From: Dethiobacter sp.
GTDB lineage: Bacteria > Bacillota > Dethiobacteria > Dethiobacterales > Dethiobacteraceae
Direction of reading: 5' to 3'
Length of the DNA: 64,000 nucleotides
Assembly (NCBI GenBank): GCA_018335875.1
Contig: JAGXRN010000025.1
Coordinates: forward strand, 1-64,000
Positions within the stretch are counted from its first letter, which is position 1. Each line of letters begins with the position of its first letter. Shown piece after piece: positions 24,303-32,815 of this stretch. The notes beneath the pieces were generated by a model that ran no database searches, had not been told where the DNA came from, and saw only the letters and a list, made by a program, of their open reading frames with translations. The position numbers were made by a program, and so were the translations under genes.

Positions 24303-24989
24303 ATGGGCCATTTAAACCCTTTATTTGACCTTTTTTTCCCACCGCGCTGTATTTTCTGCTGCAGCAGGCTTGAGGGCGAAGGTGCTTTTTCGACCTGTGA
24401 AAAATGCCTGGCAAAACTGCCTGTTCACTGCTGCCACAGGTGCGGCCACCCCCTGCCAGAGCAGATCGACCCCTGCCCTGTCTGCCGCGATTATAAATTA
24501 AGTTTTCATGGCGCCTGTGCGGTTGATCTCTACCGGGGCAGAATGAAAAGGGTGGTGCAGAAGTATAAGTATGGGAGGCAAAAGCACCTGGCCGGGCCGC
24601 TTGGCAAATTAATGGCCAGGAGGCTGAAAAAATGCGGCTGGCCCCAGTTATCTGCCGTTGTCCCTGTCCCGCTGCACAGGCAGCGGCTCTTGGAACGTGG
24701 ATACGATCAGTCGCTGCTTCTGGCCCAGGTTATAGGGGATGAACTGGGGCTTCCGGTGAGGACAGTGCTCGTTCGCTCGCGACCGACCCCAAGCCAGACA
24801 AAACTGGGACACAATGAGCGCTGGCAGAATGTCAGAGATGCTTTTTCTGTGCTGCCTGAACACACTGTATCCGGGCGTCTGCTTTTAGTTGATGATTTGC
24901 TCACAACAGGTGCCACAGCTCATTTTGCCGCTGCCGCACTGCTTTCCGCCGGCGCCCAGGAGGTATATCTGGCGGTAGTGGGCCGCTGA
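24303..24989 (+). CDS. comFC: ComF family protein (competence/phosphoribosyltransferase)
   Basis: 228 residues, ATG 24303. Eight N-terminal Cys form CxxC zinc pairs (C16-C19, C32-C35, C44-C47, C58-C61), followed by the ComF PRT domain with VPVPLHRQRLLERGYDQS and the PRPP loop LLVDDLLTTGAT (about 194-205). ComFC in B. subtilis belongs to the DNA-uptake operon; here the helicase ComFA is absent and recD2 precedes the gene. It may act in DNA uptake or in nucleotide salvage. Confidence 0.92.
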   Translation: MGHLNPLFDLFFPPRCIFCCSRLEGEGAFSTCEKCLAKLPVHCCHRCGHPLPEQIDPCPVCRDYKLSFHGACAVDLYRGRMKRVVQKYKYGRQKHLAGPLGKLMARRLKKCGWPQLSAVVPVPLHRQRLLERGYDQSLLLAQVIGDELGLPVRTVLVRSRPTPSQTKLGHNERWQNVRDAFSVLPEHTVSGRLLLVDDLLTTGATAHFAAAALLSAGAQEVYLAVVGR

Positions 24990-25058
24990 CAGGAACAGCC
25001 TGGGTTAGCTGTGGAGTTTTTGCCAAACTCAATGGGCCGCTGGCAGGATTTTGGACCG

Positions 25059-25087
25059 TTGACTTTAATTGAGAGATGTGATAATTT
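25059..25087 (+). promoter_or_regulatory. Sigma-A type promoter of the cold-shock gene
   Basis: TTGACT (25059-25064), 17-base spacer, TAATTT (25082-25087). The leader to the start codon is about 50 bases, without an obvious cold-shock RNA element. Confidence 0.7.
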
Positions 25088-25144
25088 ATTCGTATGTTGG
25101 TGTGAGAGGCATTGACATAGTTTTATTTTTTAGGGGGAATGAAA

Positions 25145-25342
25145 GTGTACGGTAAAGTTAAGTGGTTTAATCAGGAAAAAGGCTATGGATTTATTGAAAG
25201 GGAAGACGGGGGAGACGTTTTTGTCCATTACTCCGCCATCTCGGGCGAGGGTTTCAAAACCCTGGCTGAAGGACAGGAAGTTGAGTTTGAAATTGTTGAA
25301 GGAGCCCGTGGCCCTCAGGCGGCAAATGTTTCGAAAGTATAA
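25145..25342 (+). CDS. csp: Cold-shock domain protein CspA family
   Basis: 65 residues if GTG 25145 is used; it stands seven bases behind TTAGGGGG. ATG 25139 is only one base from that site. The sequence begins with [17 protein letters not shown] (RNP-1) and has DVFVHYSAI (RNP-2), the single OB-fold cold-shock domain that binds single-stranded RNA/DNA. It is monocistronic with a terminator. Confidence 0.95.
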   Translation: MYGKVKWFNQEKGYGFIEREDGGDVFVHYSAISGEGFKTLAEGQEVEFEIVEGARGPQAANVSKV

Positions 25343-25370
25343 CCTGAAGGTTATCACATACTGCCACACA

Positions 25371-25399
25371 AAATCCCAAAACATGTTTTTGGGATTTTT
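25371..25399 (+). terminator. Terminator of csp
   Basis: AAATCCCAAA (25371-25380) / TTTGGGATTT (25388-25397) and a T tract. Confidence 0.85.
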
Positions 25400-25487
25400 C
25401 CCTTCTAAGTAAGGTAATCTACAAAATGTGCAGGATTTTCCCATCTTTAGAGGGAATACTAATAAAAAGCAAAAGGAGTTGAGGGAG

Positions 25488-26021
25488 ATGAAACTTACTG
25501 TGAGAGGTAAGAACATCGAAGTTACCGAAGCCCTCAGGGAGCATGTACAGAAGCGTGTGGGTAAGATTAAAAAGTACTTTGACTTTGACACTGAAGCACA
25601 GGTAGCACTGGGTGTAGTACGCGAATTACATACTGTGGAAGTTACAGTAGCTGTTAACGGGATGATCCTGCGTGCTGAAGAATCGACCAACGATATGTAT
25701 GCCTCAATAGATATGGTTGTCGATAAACTGGAAAGGCAGATTGCCAAGTACAAGACGAGAATTAACCGCAAATCACGCCAGTTAGCGGGAGGTGCCAGGT
25801 CTACATCCGAACTTCCCAGGGTCGAGGAAGATGATGAGCCTAAAGTTGTAAGGACCAAGCGGTTTGCTGTAAAGCCCATGCCTGTGGAAGAGGCAGTTTT
25901 GCAGATGGACCTGCTGGGACACGATTTTTATGTATTTGCCAATGCTGATACAGATGAGGTTAATGTAGTCTACCGGCGTAAGGACGGTAATTATGGTTTG
26001 ATCGAGCCAACACTGAAGTAA
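25488..26021 (+). CDS. hpf: Long-form ribosome hibernation promoting factor
   Basis: 177 residues from ATG 25488 behind AAAAGGAGTTGAGGGAG. Residues 1-100 are the HPF/YfiA (sigma-54 modulation) domain that binds the 30S decoding site; residues about 118-177 form the C-terminal dimerisation domain, with RFAVKPMPVEEAVLQMDLLG and VVYRRKDGNYGLIEP. Having both marks the long HPF, which drives 100S dimer formation in stationary phase. The gene precedes secA in B. subtilis as well. Confidence 0.96.
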   Translation: MKLTVRGKNIEVTEALREHVQKRVGKIKKYFDFDTEAQVALGVVRELHTVEVTVAVNGMILRAEESTNDMYASIDMVVDKLERQIAKYKTRINRKSRQLAGGARSTSELPRVEEDDEPKVVRTKRFAVKPMPVEEAVLQMDLLGHDFYVFANADTDEVNVVYRRKDGNYGLIEPTLK

Positions 26022-26036
26022 CAGTGGAAGTAACTT

Positions 26037-26062
26037 AAAAAGCCGGCGAGGCCGGCTTTTTT
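26037..26062 (+). terminator. Terminator of hpf
   Basis: AAAAAGCCGGC (26037-26047) / GCCGGCTTTTTT (26051-26062). Confidence 0.85.
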
Positions 26063-26085
26063 AGTAGAAGGAAAGGAGGCATAAG

Positions 26086-27189
26086 GTGCTTGATGTAGTT
26101 ATTTTTGAGGGCAGCTGTGCCCAGAGCCCGGTGGAGGAGATACTTGTCGGGGTCAGGCATGCCGTACTGGCGGATAATGTGGCCAAACTGCTGTCACTGC
26201 CTGAAGTAGCAAGGATTTTTCTCGTTACAAACCAACCGCAACTGGCAACTGTGAGCAGCGATGCGCGCTTTAGGGTGGAGCTCAATTCAACACCTCCTTC
26301 GGCTTTCCATTTTGGGCGCGAACTTCTGGAGTTGATAAGCAGGCACGGTATTACAAAGATTCTTTACCTGGGAGGAGCTGCTGTACCGCTTGCCGACACA
26401 CAGGAGCTTGCTTTTGCCTGCAAATCAATCCTGTCAGGGCAGCGCAGGTTTGTCACCAATAATGTACAATCCGCTGATATTATTGGGTTTAGCCCGGCAT
26501 TGGCGCTCAGTGAGCATAAGCTTCCGGCTACGGATAATGAACTGGCCATGCTTTTACGCTATGGCGCGGGCTTTGAGCAAATCTTGCTGCCTGTCACGCT
26601 GGGTACCCAGTTTGATATTGATACACCAAGTGATGTGCTGGTTTTGGCCGCGTCACCTTTCGGCGGCCATAACCTGCGCAGGGCGTTGGCAGGAAGCGGC
26701 CTGGACCTGACACTGGTGCGCCGGCTAAAAGAAGTGCTGCGTGGTGATTACCTCGAACTGGCCCTGATAGGGAGAGTGGGTGCGCCCGCCATTGCCCGCC
26801 TCAACAGCCATTTCAAGGTCCGCTTGAGGATATTTTCCGAAGAACGCGGTATGAAGGCGCTTGGCCGCCTCGAAAGTGGAAAGGTTGTTTCACTTCTTGG
26901 CTACTGGCTTGATGAAATCGGGCCGGAGCGTTTTTTCGACTACCTGGCACAGACTGTGCAGGCAGCAATGATTGATACACGAGTCTTATTTGGACATATG
27001 CACAAGCAATTAAGCGATGCAGACCGCTTTTATTCCGACCTTGGCCGGTACGACAAAATAGAAGACAAGTGGCTGAAGGATTTTACAAAGGCTGCTGTGC
27101 GCTGTCGGCTTCCTGTCATGTTGGGGGGGCATTCGCTGGTGAGCGGGTGTATATGGGCGCTGACTGAAGAAATAGGCGTATTGTTGTAA
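26086..27189 (+). CDS. Unrecognised conserved-looking protein, 367 aa, possibly nucleotidyltransferase-fold N-terminus
   Basis: GTG 26086 with an excellent ribosome site (GAAAGGAGGC). The first 60 residues (LDVVIFEGSCAQSPVEEILV, then GVRHAVLADNVAKLL, RIFLVTNQP) and the later QFDIDTPSDVLVLA resemble the layout of GT-A/NTP-transferase folds (a start strand, a short helix, a D-x-D-like position), but the sugar-nucleotide motifs are not convincing. The middle and end hold no motif I know. Codon use fits the neighbours, and the protein sits between hpf and another orphan, so it is likely native. Function unknown. Confidence 0.6.
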   Translation: MLDVVIFEGSCAQSPVEEILVGVRHAVLADNVAKLLSLPEVARIFLVTNQPQLATVSSDARFRVELNSTPPSAFHFGRELLELISRHGITKILYLGGAAVPLADTQELAFACKSILSGQRRFVTNNVQSADIIGFSPALALSEHKLPATDNELAMLLRYGAGFEQILLPVTLGTQFDIDTPSDVLVLAASPFGGHNLRRALAGSGLDLTLVRRLKEVLRGDYLELALIGRVGAPAIARLNSHFKVRLRIFSEERGMKALGRLESGKVVSLLGYWLDEIGPERFFDYLAQTVQAAMIDTRVLFGHMHKQLSDADRFYSDLGRYDKIEDKWLKDFTKAAVRCRLPVMLGGHSLVSGCIWALTEEIGVLL

Positions 27190-27327
27190 AGGTTTTTGGC
27201 ATATCAAGAAGGATTTTAAAATGATTAGTCGAATTTGGTTAGAAACTATTGAAATATTTGGGAAATTAGCCTGATTAATGCTTGCGGGGGAGCATAAGGC
27301 GAAAATAAACAGAGTGGAGGGTTTTAT

Positions 27328-27969
27328 TTGGCCGATGCTCCTAAAGAAATAAGGCTGGCAGACTGTGAGAATTTTATCAGGCAGATTCGCGATGTTATTT
27401 CTGTCAATATAGTAGCGGAAAATGGTAAAGAGATTACAGAGATACATGTGCTGGCGGAAGATTCCCGCAATCCCAAACAGATCGTAAGGGACATTGAAAC
27501 TCTGTTTCGTGTGGAGTATGGACTTGATTTGGACCATAAAAAAATCTCGGTGGTGCAGTTGCGTAAAGAGCAGAGGAATCTAAACGAAAAACGCTTAAAG
27601 TTTTCCTCCATTAATCTCAACATGCGGGGAAATAAAATGGAAGCTCTGGTTGAGCTTGCTTCAGAAAAAAAGAGCTGCAAGGGTCAAAAATCAGGGGTAC
27701 TGTCACGGCAAAACCGCCTGCGCCTGACAGCGGAAGCAGCGCTGCAGGCGGCGGCGGGTTTCCTTGCTGAAGAAAGCAGCATTGTACTCGACGACATAGC
27801 TCTTTTTACGCTGGGCGGGAGGAACATTGTCTGCATCGCTGTGACATTGGTGCGCGGCATGCAGGAGGACAACCTTGTTGGCTGCGCGCTTGTCAGCCAG
27901 GATGAAAAAGAAGCTGTTGTCAGGGCAGCTTTAAATGCCATCAACAGAAGGGTATCTACTGATATTTGA
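27328..27969 (+). CDS. Hypothetical protein with N-terminal ACT-like region, 213 aa
   Basis: TTG 27328 follows AGAGTGGAGGG. The N-terminal 70 residues (IRQIRDVISVNIVAENGKEI, TEIHVLAEDSRNPKQIVRDI, E-x-L-F-R-V-E-Y-G) have a beta-alpha-beta-beta pattern similar to short ACT-like modules in several uncharacterised Firmicutes proteins. A second, Ala-rich alpha/beta half follows (RLTAEAALQAAAGFL, then NIVCIAVTLV). I cannot assign a family. Its stop codon lies directly before the long inverted repeat at 27971. Confidence 0.55.
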   Translation: MADAPKEIRLADCENFIRQIRDVISVNIVAENGKEITEIHVLAEDSRNPKQIVRDIETLFRVEYGLDLDHKKISVVQLRKEQRNLNEKRLKFSSINLNMRGNKMEALVELASEKKSCKGQKSGVLSRQNRLRLTAEAALQAAAGFLAEESSIVLDDIALFTLGGRNIVCIAVTLVRGMQEDNLVGCALVSQDEKEAVVRAALNAINRRVSTDI

Positions 27970-27970
27970 A

Positions 27971-28162
27971 AAAAAAGGACCGGCAGCGTTTCCCCAAGCG
28001 GAGCGGTTAGCCCGCCATTAATTAGCGGACACGGCGGAGAAAACCGTGAGGGGGATTATTAAAATGGCAAAGATTATCCGTGCGCTCGTTGCTCTCTGCG
28101 CTCTTGTGCTCGCCGGTGGCGCCAACTACAGGTGGTAAATTAAAAATTGCCGGTCCTTTTTT
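27971..28162 (+). ncRNA. Candidate structured leader: 15-bp paired arms enclosing a tiny ORF
   Basis: AAAAAAGGACCGGCA (27971-27985) is a perfect reverse complement of TGCCGGTCCTTTTTT (28148-28162), 162 bases apart. The 3' arm ends in T6 like an intrinsic terminator. Inside, TCCCC (27991-27995) can pair with GGGGA (28051-28055), which is the ribosome site of a 24-codon ORF. GCGG/CCGC (28003-28015) and ACGG/CCGT (28031-28047) form two local hairpins. It matches no riboswitch class I can recall. It sits 20 bases upstream of the HD-GYP start codon, so it could control that gene by termination or translation. That is inference. Confidence 0.45.
28064..28138 (+). CDS. 24-residue hydrophobic peptide inside the paired-arm structure
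   Basis: ATG 28064 behind GTGAGGGGGATT; the product is MAKIIRALVALCALVLAGGA plus NYRW. It reads like a short membrane peptide or a leader peptide. Its ribosome site is complementary to an upstream TCCCC. It could be a leader peptide, a membrane peptide or a chance ORF. Only the strong ribosome site supports translation. Confidence 0.4.
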   Translation: MAKIIRALVALCALVLAGGANYRW

Positions 28163-28182
28163 ATATAATCCGGAGGATAACA

Positions 28183-29436
28183 ATGTCATTCAGAGAAGAG
28201 CCACTGCAAGTCAAAATATATGTTTCCCTTGTGGTTAGCGCCGCAGCTCTTTTCCTGTGGTATAATCCATTCGCAGTCACTCTCATTGGCTGGCCTTTTT
28301 TGTTTTTTGTTTTATTGAATATGGCTTTTGAGAATCTGGGCGTCGAGCTGCCCAGGGGATATGGTTCTGTTTCTGTGGGCTTTGCCGTCAGCCTAGCTCT
28401 GATAATACTTATGGGACCGGTAGCGGCAGTATGGGCCAATGCTTTTAACATAGTTCATTTTAATTCTCTGAAACAAATAAGAAAAATGTCATACCGTTTA
28501 CTCTTTAACACGGCACAGCTCATGCTGTCGGCAGGTCTAGCCGGGTATACGTATGTCTTCAGTGGTGGTACCCCTGGATCTTTTATTCTTCCCGCTAATA
28601 TTCTTCCCCTTATTGCCAGCACTTTCACTTATTTTTTTGTAAATGCTGTGTTGGTGATATATGTAATGTCTTTATCAAAAAAAGTGTCTTTTTTCGGTAT
28701 GTGGCTAACTAATTTCCGCTGGTCCGCGCCGAATTATTTTGCTGTGGCGCCTCTGGGTGTCCTGATAGCAGTAGTTTATACAAGTATGGGGATGTCCGGT
28801 GTGCTTCTGCTTGTTCTGCCCCTGCTGCTGGCACGCCACACATTTATTTTATATATGGATATGCGCAACCAGTACCTCAGTACAATCAGAGCGCTGACCA
28901 AGGCCATTGATGCCAAGGATCATTATACTCACGGCCATTCTGAACGTGTGGCGCGTTATGTGGTTATGATAGGCCAGGAAATGGCCCTGCCTGAGGATTT
29001 TCTGGAAAAGCTGGAATACCTGGCGCTGATGCACGATATCGGTAAAATCGGTATTCCTGAAAGTATATTAAATAAGCCGAGCCGCCTTTCAGATGAAGAA
29101 TTTAACCTGGTGCGCGGGCACTCGGCAGTGGGCGCCGATATAATCAGCAACATTAAATTTATCGGCGAATATGCCGATATTGTCCGCCATCACCACGAAC
29201 GCGTAGATGGCAGTGGTTATCCCGACGGGCTCACCGGCGACCTGATGTCTGTGGGGGCTAAAATAGTGAGCGCTGCCGACGCCTTTGACGCTATGACCTC
29301 ACTGCGCACATACCGGGAACCTATGACTAAGCAGGAGGCTGTGGCAGAGCTGAAGAGATGCAGCGATACTCAGTTTTGTCCGGTGGTGGTCGATGCTTTT
29401 ATTAAAGTGTTGCGCCGCAAGGGGGAAATAAAATGA
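28183..29436 (+). CDS. Membrane HD-GYP/HD domain phosphohydrolase
   Basis: 417 residues from ATG 28183, ribosome site CCGGAGGATAAC. About seven hydrophobic segments fill residues 8-225, and a cytoplasmic HD-GYP domain follows (about 228-417). This has AKDHYTHGHSERVARYVVMI, the HD pair in MHDIGKIGIPE, and HHERVDGSGYPDGLTG with the GYP motif, DAFDAMTS and RTYREPM. HD-GYP proteins hydrolyse cyclic di-GMP to GMP. The membrane part is of the MASE-like or YpdA-like sensing type (inference). It overlaps the next gene by four bases. A candidate structured leader precedes it. Confidence 0.9.
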   Translation: MSFREEPLQVKIYVSLVVSAAALFLWYNPFAVTLIGWPFLFFVLLNMAFENLGVELPRGYGSVSVGFAVSLALIILMGPVAAVWANAFNIVHFNSLKQIRKMSYRLLFNTAQLMLSAGLAGYTYVFSGGTPGSFILPANILPLIASTFTYFFVNAVLVIYVMSLSKKVSFFGMWLTNFRWSAPNYFAVAPLGVLIAVVYTSMGMSGVLLLVLPLLLARHTFILYMDMRNQYLSTIRALTKAIDAKDHYTHGHSERVARYVVMIGQEMALPEDFLEKLEYLALMHDIGKIGIPESILNKPSRLSDEEFNLVRGHSAVGADIISNIKFIGEYADIVRHHHERVDGSGYPDGLTGDLMSVGAKIVSAADAFDAMTSLRTYREPMTKQEAVAELKRCSDTQFCPVVVDAFIKVLRRKGEIK

Positions 29437-29978
29437 TTCTTGCGGGTGTGGTTTTAGCAGCGGCTGTGGCGCTGCTGCGCGGGGGTAAACTGGAGCGGTT
29501 GGGCAACCTTAATCTGTCTTGGCTTCCCCTGGTTTGGGCGGCAATTATTCTCAGGGCCGCTGCCGGGATACTGGCGAAAAATGGTTTTGTGTTTGGGCCG
29601 TGGCTGCAGGTGGCAGCTTATGTCCTATTTATCTATGTTGTGGCGATGAACTCAAAATACCCGGGCATCAAGCTCTTTGGCCTGGGCAGCCTGGCTAATT
29701 TTCTAGTAATTGCGGCCAACGGCGGGACAATGCCGGTATCGGCGGCGGCCATAGCTAAGGCCGGAATAACAGGCCAGCCTGCGGGCACCCACTCTCTGCT
29801 CACGGCACAAAGCCGGCTTTGGTTTCTGGCTGATATCATACCGGTATCTTTTCGCCTGCCGACGCCTGCTGTTGTCAGTGCCGGCGACCTCATGATTGTG
29901 GCCGGTATGTTTATCTTTATACAGTACCGCATGCTGTGTGGGGAAGAAGCCAGAGGACTTGTTTTGGACAAAGAATAG
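29433..29978 (+). CDS. DUF5317 membrane protein
   Basis: 181 residues, ATG 29433 overlapping the HD-GYP stop. Five or six hydrophobic segments, with NLSWLPLVWAAIILRAAAGI, the conserved A-N-G-G-x-M-P motif (AANGGTMPVS) and the closing SAGDLMIVAGMFIFIQ of DUF5317. The family often accompanies HD-domain signalling genes, and the four-base overlap suggests a joint function. Its role is not known. Confidence 0.85.
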   Translation: MILAGVVLAAAVALLRGGKLERLGNLNLSWLPLVWAAIILRAAAGILAKNGFVFGPWLQVAAYVLFIYVVAMNSKYPGIKLFGLGSLANFLVIAANGGTMPVSAAAIAKAGITGQPAGTHSLLTAQSRLWFLADIIPVSFRLPTPAVVSAGDLMIVAGMFIFIQYRMLCGEEARGLVLDKE

Positions 29979-30023
29979 TGGTAAAATAAATTTGGCCTGT
30001 GAAATAATATGAGTATGGCACAC

Positions 30024-30046
30024 GGGAACCTCAGGGTTCCTTTTTA
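30024..30046 (+). terminator. Terminator before secA
   Basis: GGGAACC-TCAG-GGTTCC (30024-30040), then a T5 tract. Confidence 0.8.
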
Positions 30047-30088
30047 TACATGTTTAATTATGACAACAGAAAGCTGGAGGGTCGAAAA

Positions 30089-32806
30089 ATGCGAAGCCTG
30101 ATAGCCAGGATAATCGGCGATGTGAACCTGCGTGAACTGAAAAAACTTAATCCGCTTGTGGAGAAAATCAAGTCTCTGAAAGAACAGATGGAAGCTCTGC
30201 CTGATGACGCACTGCGTGCCAAAACAGAGGAGTTCCGCGCGCGCTTAAGCAGCGTGCTTGAGGAGCAGCGCCGGCTGGTGGATGAACTGCGCCTGGAATT
30301 AGACAATGTAACCGAGACCGGCTTTCACCATACAATTAAAGAGCAGCTCGAGGATGCGCGCAAGAAACTGTTTAAGGCTGAACAGGCCGCTCTTGAAGAG
30401 CTGCTGCCTGAAGCTTACGCTGTAGTGGCGGAAGCAGCCTGGCGCACAGTTAAAATGCGCCACTTTGATGTACAGTTGCTGGGCGGGATAGTCCTCCACC
30501 AGGGGAGAATCGCCGAGATGAAGACAGGTGAGGGCAAGACGCTGGCGGCGACCCTCCCTGCTTACCTGAATGCGCTTCCAGGCAAAGGTGTCCACATAGT
30601 GACTGTGAACGACTATTTAGCAAAGCGTGACAGCGAGTGGATGGGGGAAATATACAAATTCCTCGGGCTGTCAGTGGGTCTGGTTGTTCACGGCATCGAA
30701 CCCTCACAAAGGCGTGACGCTTATAATTCTGATATTACTTACGGCACCAATAACGAATTCGGGTTTGATTACCTGCGCGACAATATGGTGCTCTACAAAG
30801 AAAACATGGTGCAGCGGAATCTGAATTTCGCCATTGTCGACGAAGTAGACAGCATCCTGGTGGATGAGGCCAGGACGCCGCTGATTATTTCCGGGCAGTC
30901 AGATGATGATGAAATTGATTATAAAGGATACTACGACTATGCCAGACGTCTGAAAAAAGGTTTAGATTATGAAGTAGATGAAAAAGCCCAAACTGTTGAA
31001 GAGACACCGGATGGAATGAAAAAAATTGAAAAAATAGTTGGAAGAAACATTTACGGCGAAGAAAGCGAAATTTTTAGTGAAGACGAGCACCACTCTGATG
31101 TAGATAACAAAACAAAAGGGAGTGTAAAGTCAGGCTCAGAGCTATCAAACGATCAAATTCAGGGCCTGATACGAAAGGCAATCAGAGCTAAAGAATTAAT
31201 GCAGCGGGACAAGGAATATGTTGTCAGTGATAAAGGTGAGATAATCATTGTTGATGATTTTACCGGCCGCCTGATGTATGGCCGTCGCTACAGCGAAGGG
31301 CTGCATCAGATGATTGAAGCTAAAGAAAACGTAAAAATTGCCAAAGAAAGCAAAACATTGGCCACTATCACTTTCCAGAACTATTTTCGCATGTATAGGA
31401 AGCTGGCCGGAATGACAGGCACAGCCAAGACTGAAGAGGAAGAATTTCAGAAGATATACGGCATGGATGTGCTGGAGATACCCACGAATAAGCCGATGAT
31501 CCGCCATGATTTAGCGGATGTGATTTATAAAAACGAGCGTGCCAAGTTTAGAGCGGTTGTAGAGGATATTGTGCAGCGGCATAGTTTGGGGCAGCCGCTT
31601 CTTGTAGGCACCATTTCTATTGAGAAATCGGAAGAGTTGAGCCGGCTGCTGCAGAAAAGAGGAGTCCGCCACGAAGTCCTAAACGCCAAGCACCATGCAC
31701 GTGAAGCGGATATTATTAAACTTGCCGGACAGGGGGAAGCAGTTACCATAGCCACCAACATGGCCGGACGAGGTACCGATATCGTGCTGGGCGACGGGGT
31801 CACAGAGCTTGGTGGGCTGCACATTATAGGCACCGAGCGCCACGAGGCCAGGCGTATCGACAATCAGCTGCGCGGCCGCTCCGGCCGTCAGGGCGACCCT
31901 GGCTCATCCCAGTTCTTCATCTCCATGGAAGACGACCTGATGCGGCTTTTTGGTTCTGATAATATTCTGGGTATTATGGAAAAACTTGGCCTTGAAGAGG
32001 ACGTGCCCATTGATCACCCTTTAATCAGCCGCGCCATTGAGAACGCCCAAAAGCGTGTGGAATCACGCAACTTCGATATCCGCAAGCACATCCTTGAATA
32101 TGACAACGTGATTAATGAGCAGCGGGAAGTCATCTACAGCCAGCGCCGCCGGGTGCTGGAGGGCGAGGATCTGCGCGGGCAGGCCATGGATATGACTTCA
32201 GAGCTTATCGACGAAGCCATTGCTGTTTATGCCAATGAAAAAGTCTACGATGACGAGTGGGACTTAAATGAATTGCTCAAATATGCCGAAGGAGTATTTC
32301 TGCCTCCCAGGCACTTTAAAGTACAGGACCTCAAAGGGAAAGACAGGCAGGAACTTCATGAGATGCTATATGAAGCGGCAAAATCTTTTTATGCTCAACG
32401 CGAGGCTAAGCTCGGCAGTGAGACAATGCGGGAACTGGAACGAGTTGTGCTCTTGCGTACTGTGGATACCAAATGGATGGACCACATCGACGCCATGGAT
32501 GATCTGCGGCAGGGTATAGGATTGCGGGCTTTCGCCCAGCGCGACCCGCTGGTTGAATACAAGTATGAAGCCTATGAAATGTTTCAATCTATGATCAGGT
32601 CTATCAGGGAAGAAGTGGTGGGCCTCCTTTACCGCGTCCAGGTTGCCTCGCCGCCTAAACGTCAGTCAGTGGCAGTTGTCAACGAGACCCCTCCCAGTGA
32701 CGGGACTGCTGTACACGGGCCGGCCCGTGCCGCTGCCAAGCCCGGACGCAATGACCCCTGTCCCTGCGGGAGCGGAAAAAAATATAAGAAGTGTTGTGGA
32801 AAGTAG
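30089..32806 (+). CDS. secA: Preprotein translocase ATPase SecA with two insertions
   Basis: 905 residues from ATG 30089 (ribosome site GCTGGAGGG); B. subtilis SecA has about 840. Walker [11 protein letters not shown] (about 142-151), Walker [13 protein letters not shown], the IRA and [10 protein letters not shown] motif VI, and the C-terminal zinc ligand cluster [15 protein letters not shown]. Two extra stretches stand out: about 40 residues at roughly 53-95, a coiled-coil-like E/R/L-rich helix in NBD1, and about 25 residues at roughly 325-355, acidic and Ser-rich, encoded by distinctly AT-richer DNA (31040-31160). SecA drives Sec-dependent export at the membrane. Confidence 0.97.
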   Translation: MRSLIARIIGDVNLRELKKLNPLVEKIKSLKEQMEALPDDALRAKTEEFRARLSSVLEEQRRLVDELRLELDNVTETGFHHTIKEQLEDARKKLFKAEQAALEELLPEAYAVVAEAAWRTVKMRHFDVQLLGGIVLHQGRIAEMKTGEGKTLAATLPAYLNALPGKGVHIVTVNDYLAKRDSEWMGEIYKFLGLSVGLVVHGIEPSQRRDAYNSDITYGTNNEFGFDYLRDNMVLYKENMVQRNLNFAIVDEVDSILVDEARTPLIISGQSDDDEIDYKGYYDYARRLKKGLDYEVDEKAQTVEETPDGMKKIEKIVGRNIYGEESEIFSEDEHHSDVDNKTKGSVKSGSELSNDQIQGLIRKAIRAKELMQRDKEYVVSDKGEIIIVDDFTGRLMYGRRYSEGLHQMIEAKENVKIAKESKTLATITFQNYFRMYRKLAGMTGTAKTEEEEFQKIYGMDVLEIPTNKPMIRHDLADVIYKNERAKFRAVVEDIVQRHSLGQPLLVGTISIEKSEELSRLLQKRGVRHEVLNAKHHAREADIIKLAGQGEAVTIATNMAGRGTDIVLGDGVTELGGLHIIGTERHEARRIDNQLRGRSGRQGDPGSSQFFISMEDDLMRLFGSDNILGIMEKLGLEEDVPIDHPLISRAIENAQKRVESRNFDIRKHILEYDNVINEQREVIYSQRRRVLEGEDLRGQAMDMTSELIDEAIAVYANEKVYDDEWDLNELLKYAEGVFLPPRHFKVQDLKGKDRQELHEMLYEAAKSFYAQREAKLGSETMRELERVVLLRTVDTKWMDHIDAMDDLRQGIGLRAFAQRDPLVEYKYEAYEMFQSMIRSIREEVVGLLYRVQVASPPKRQSVAVVNETPPSDGTAVHGPARAAAKPGRNDPCPCGSGKKYKKCCGK

Positions 32807-32815
32807 GTGCAGACC

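Noticed and set aside
24990-25138. raiA-type structured RNA near comF/hpf
   Set aside because: Only 150 bases and no conserved raiA RNA blocks that I can recognise; the region is explained by a sigma-A promoter.
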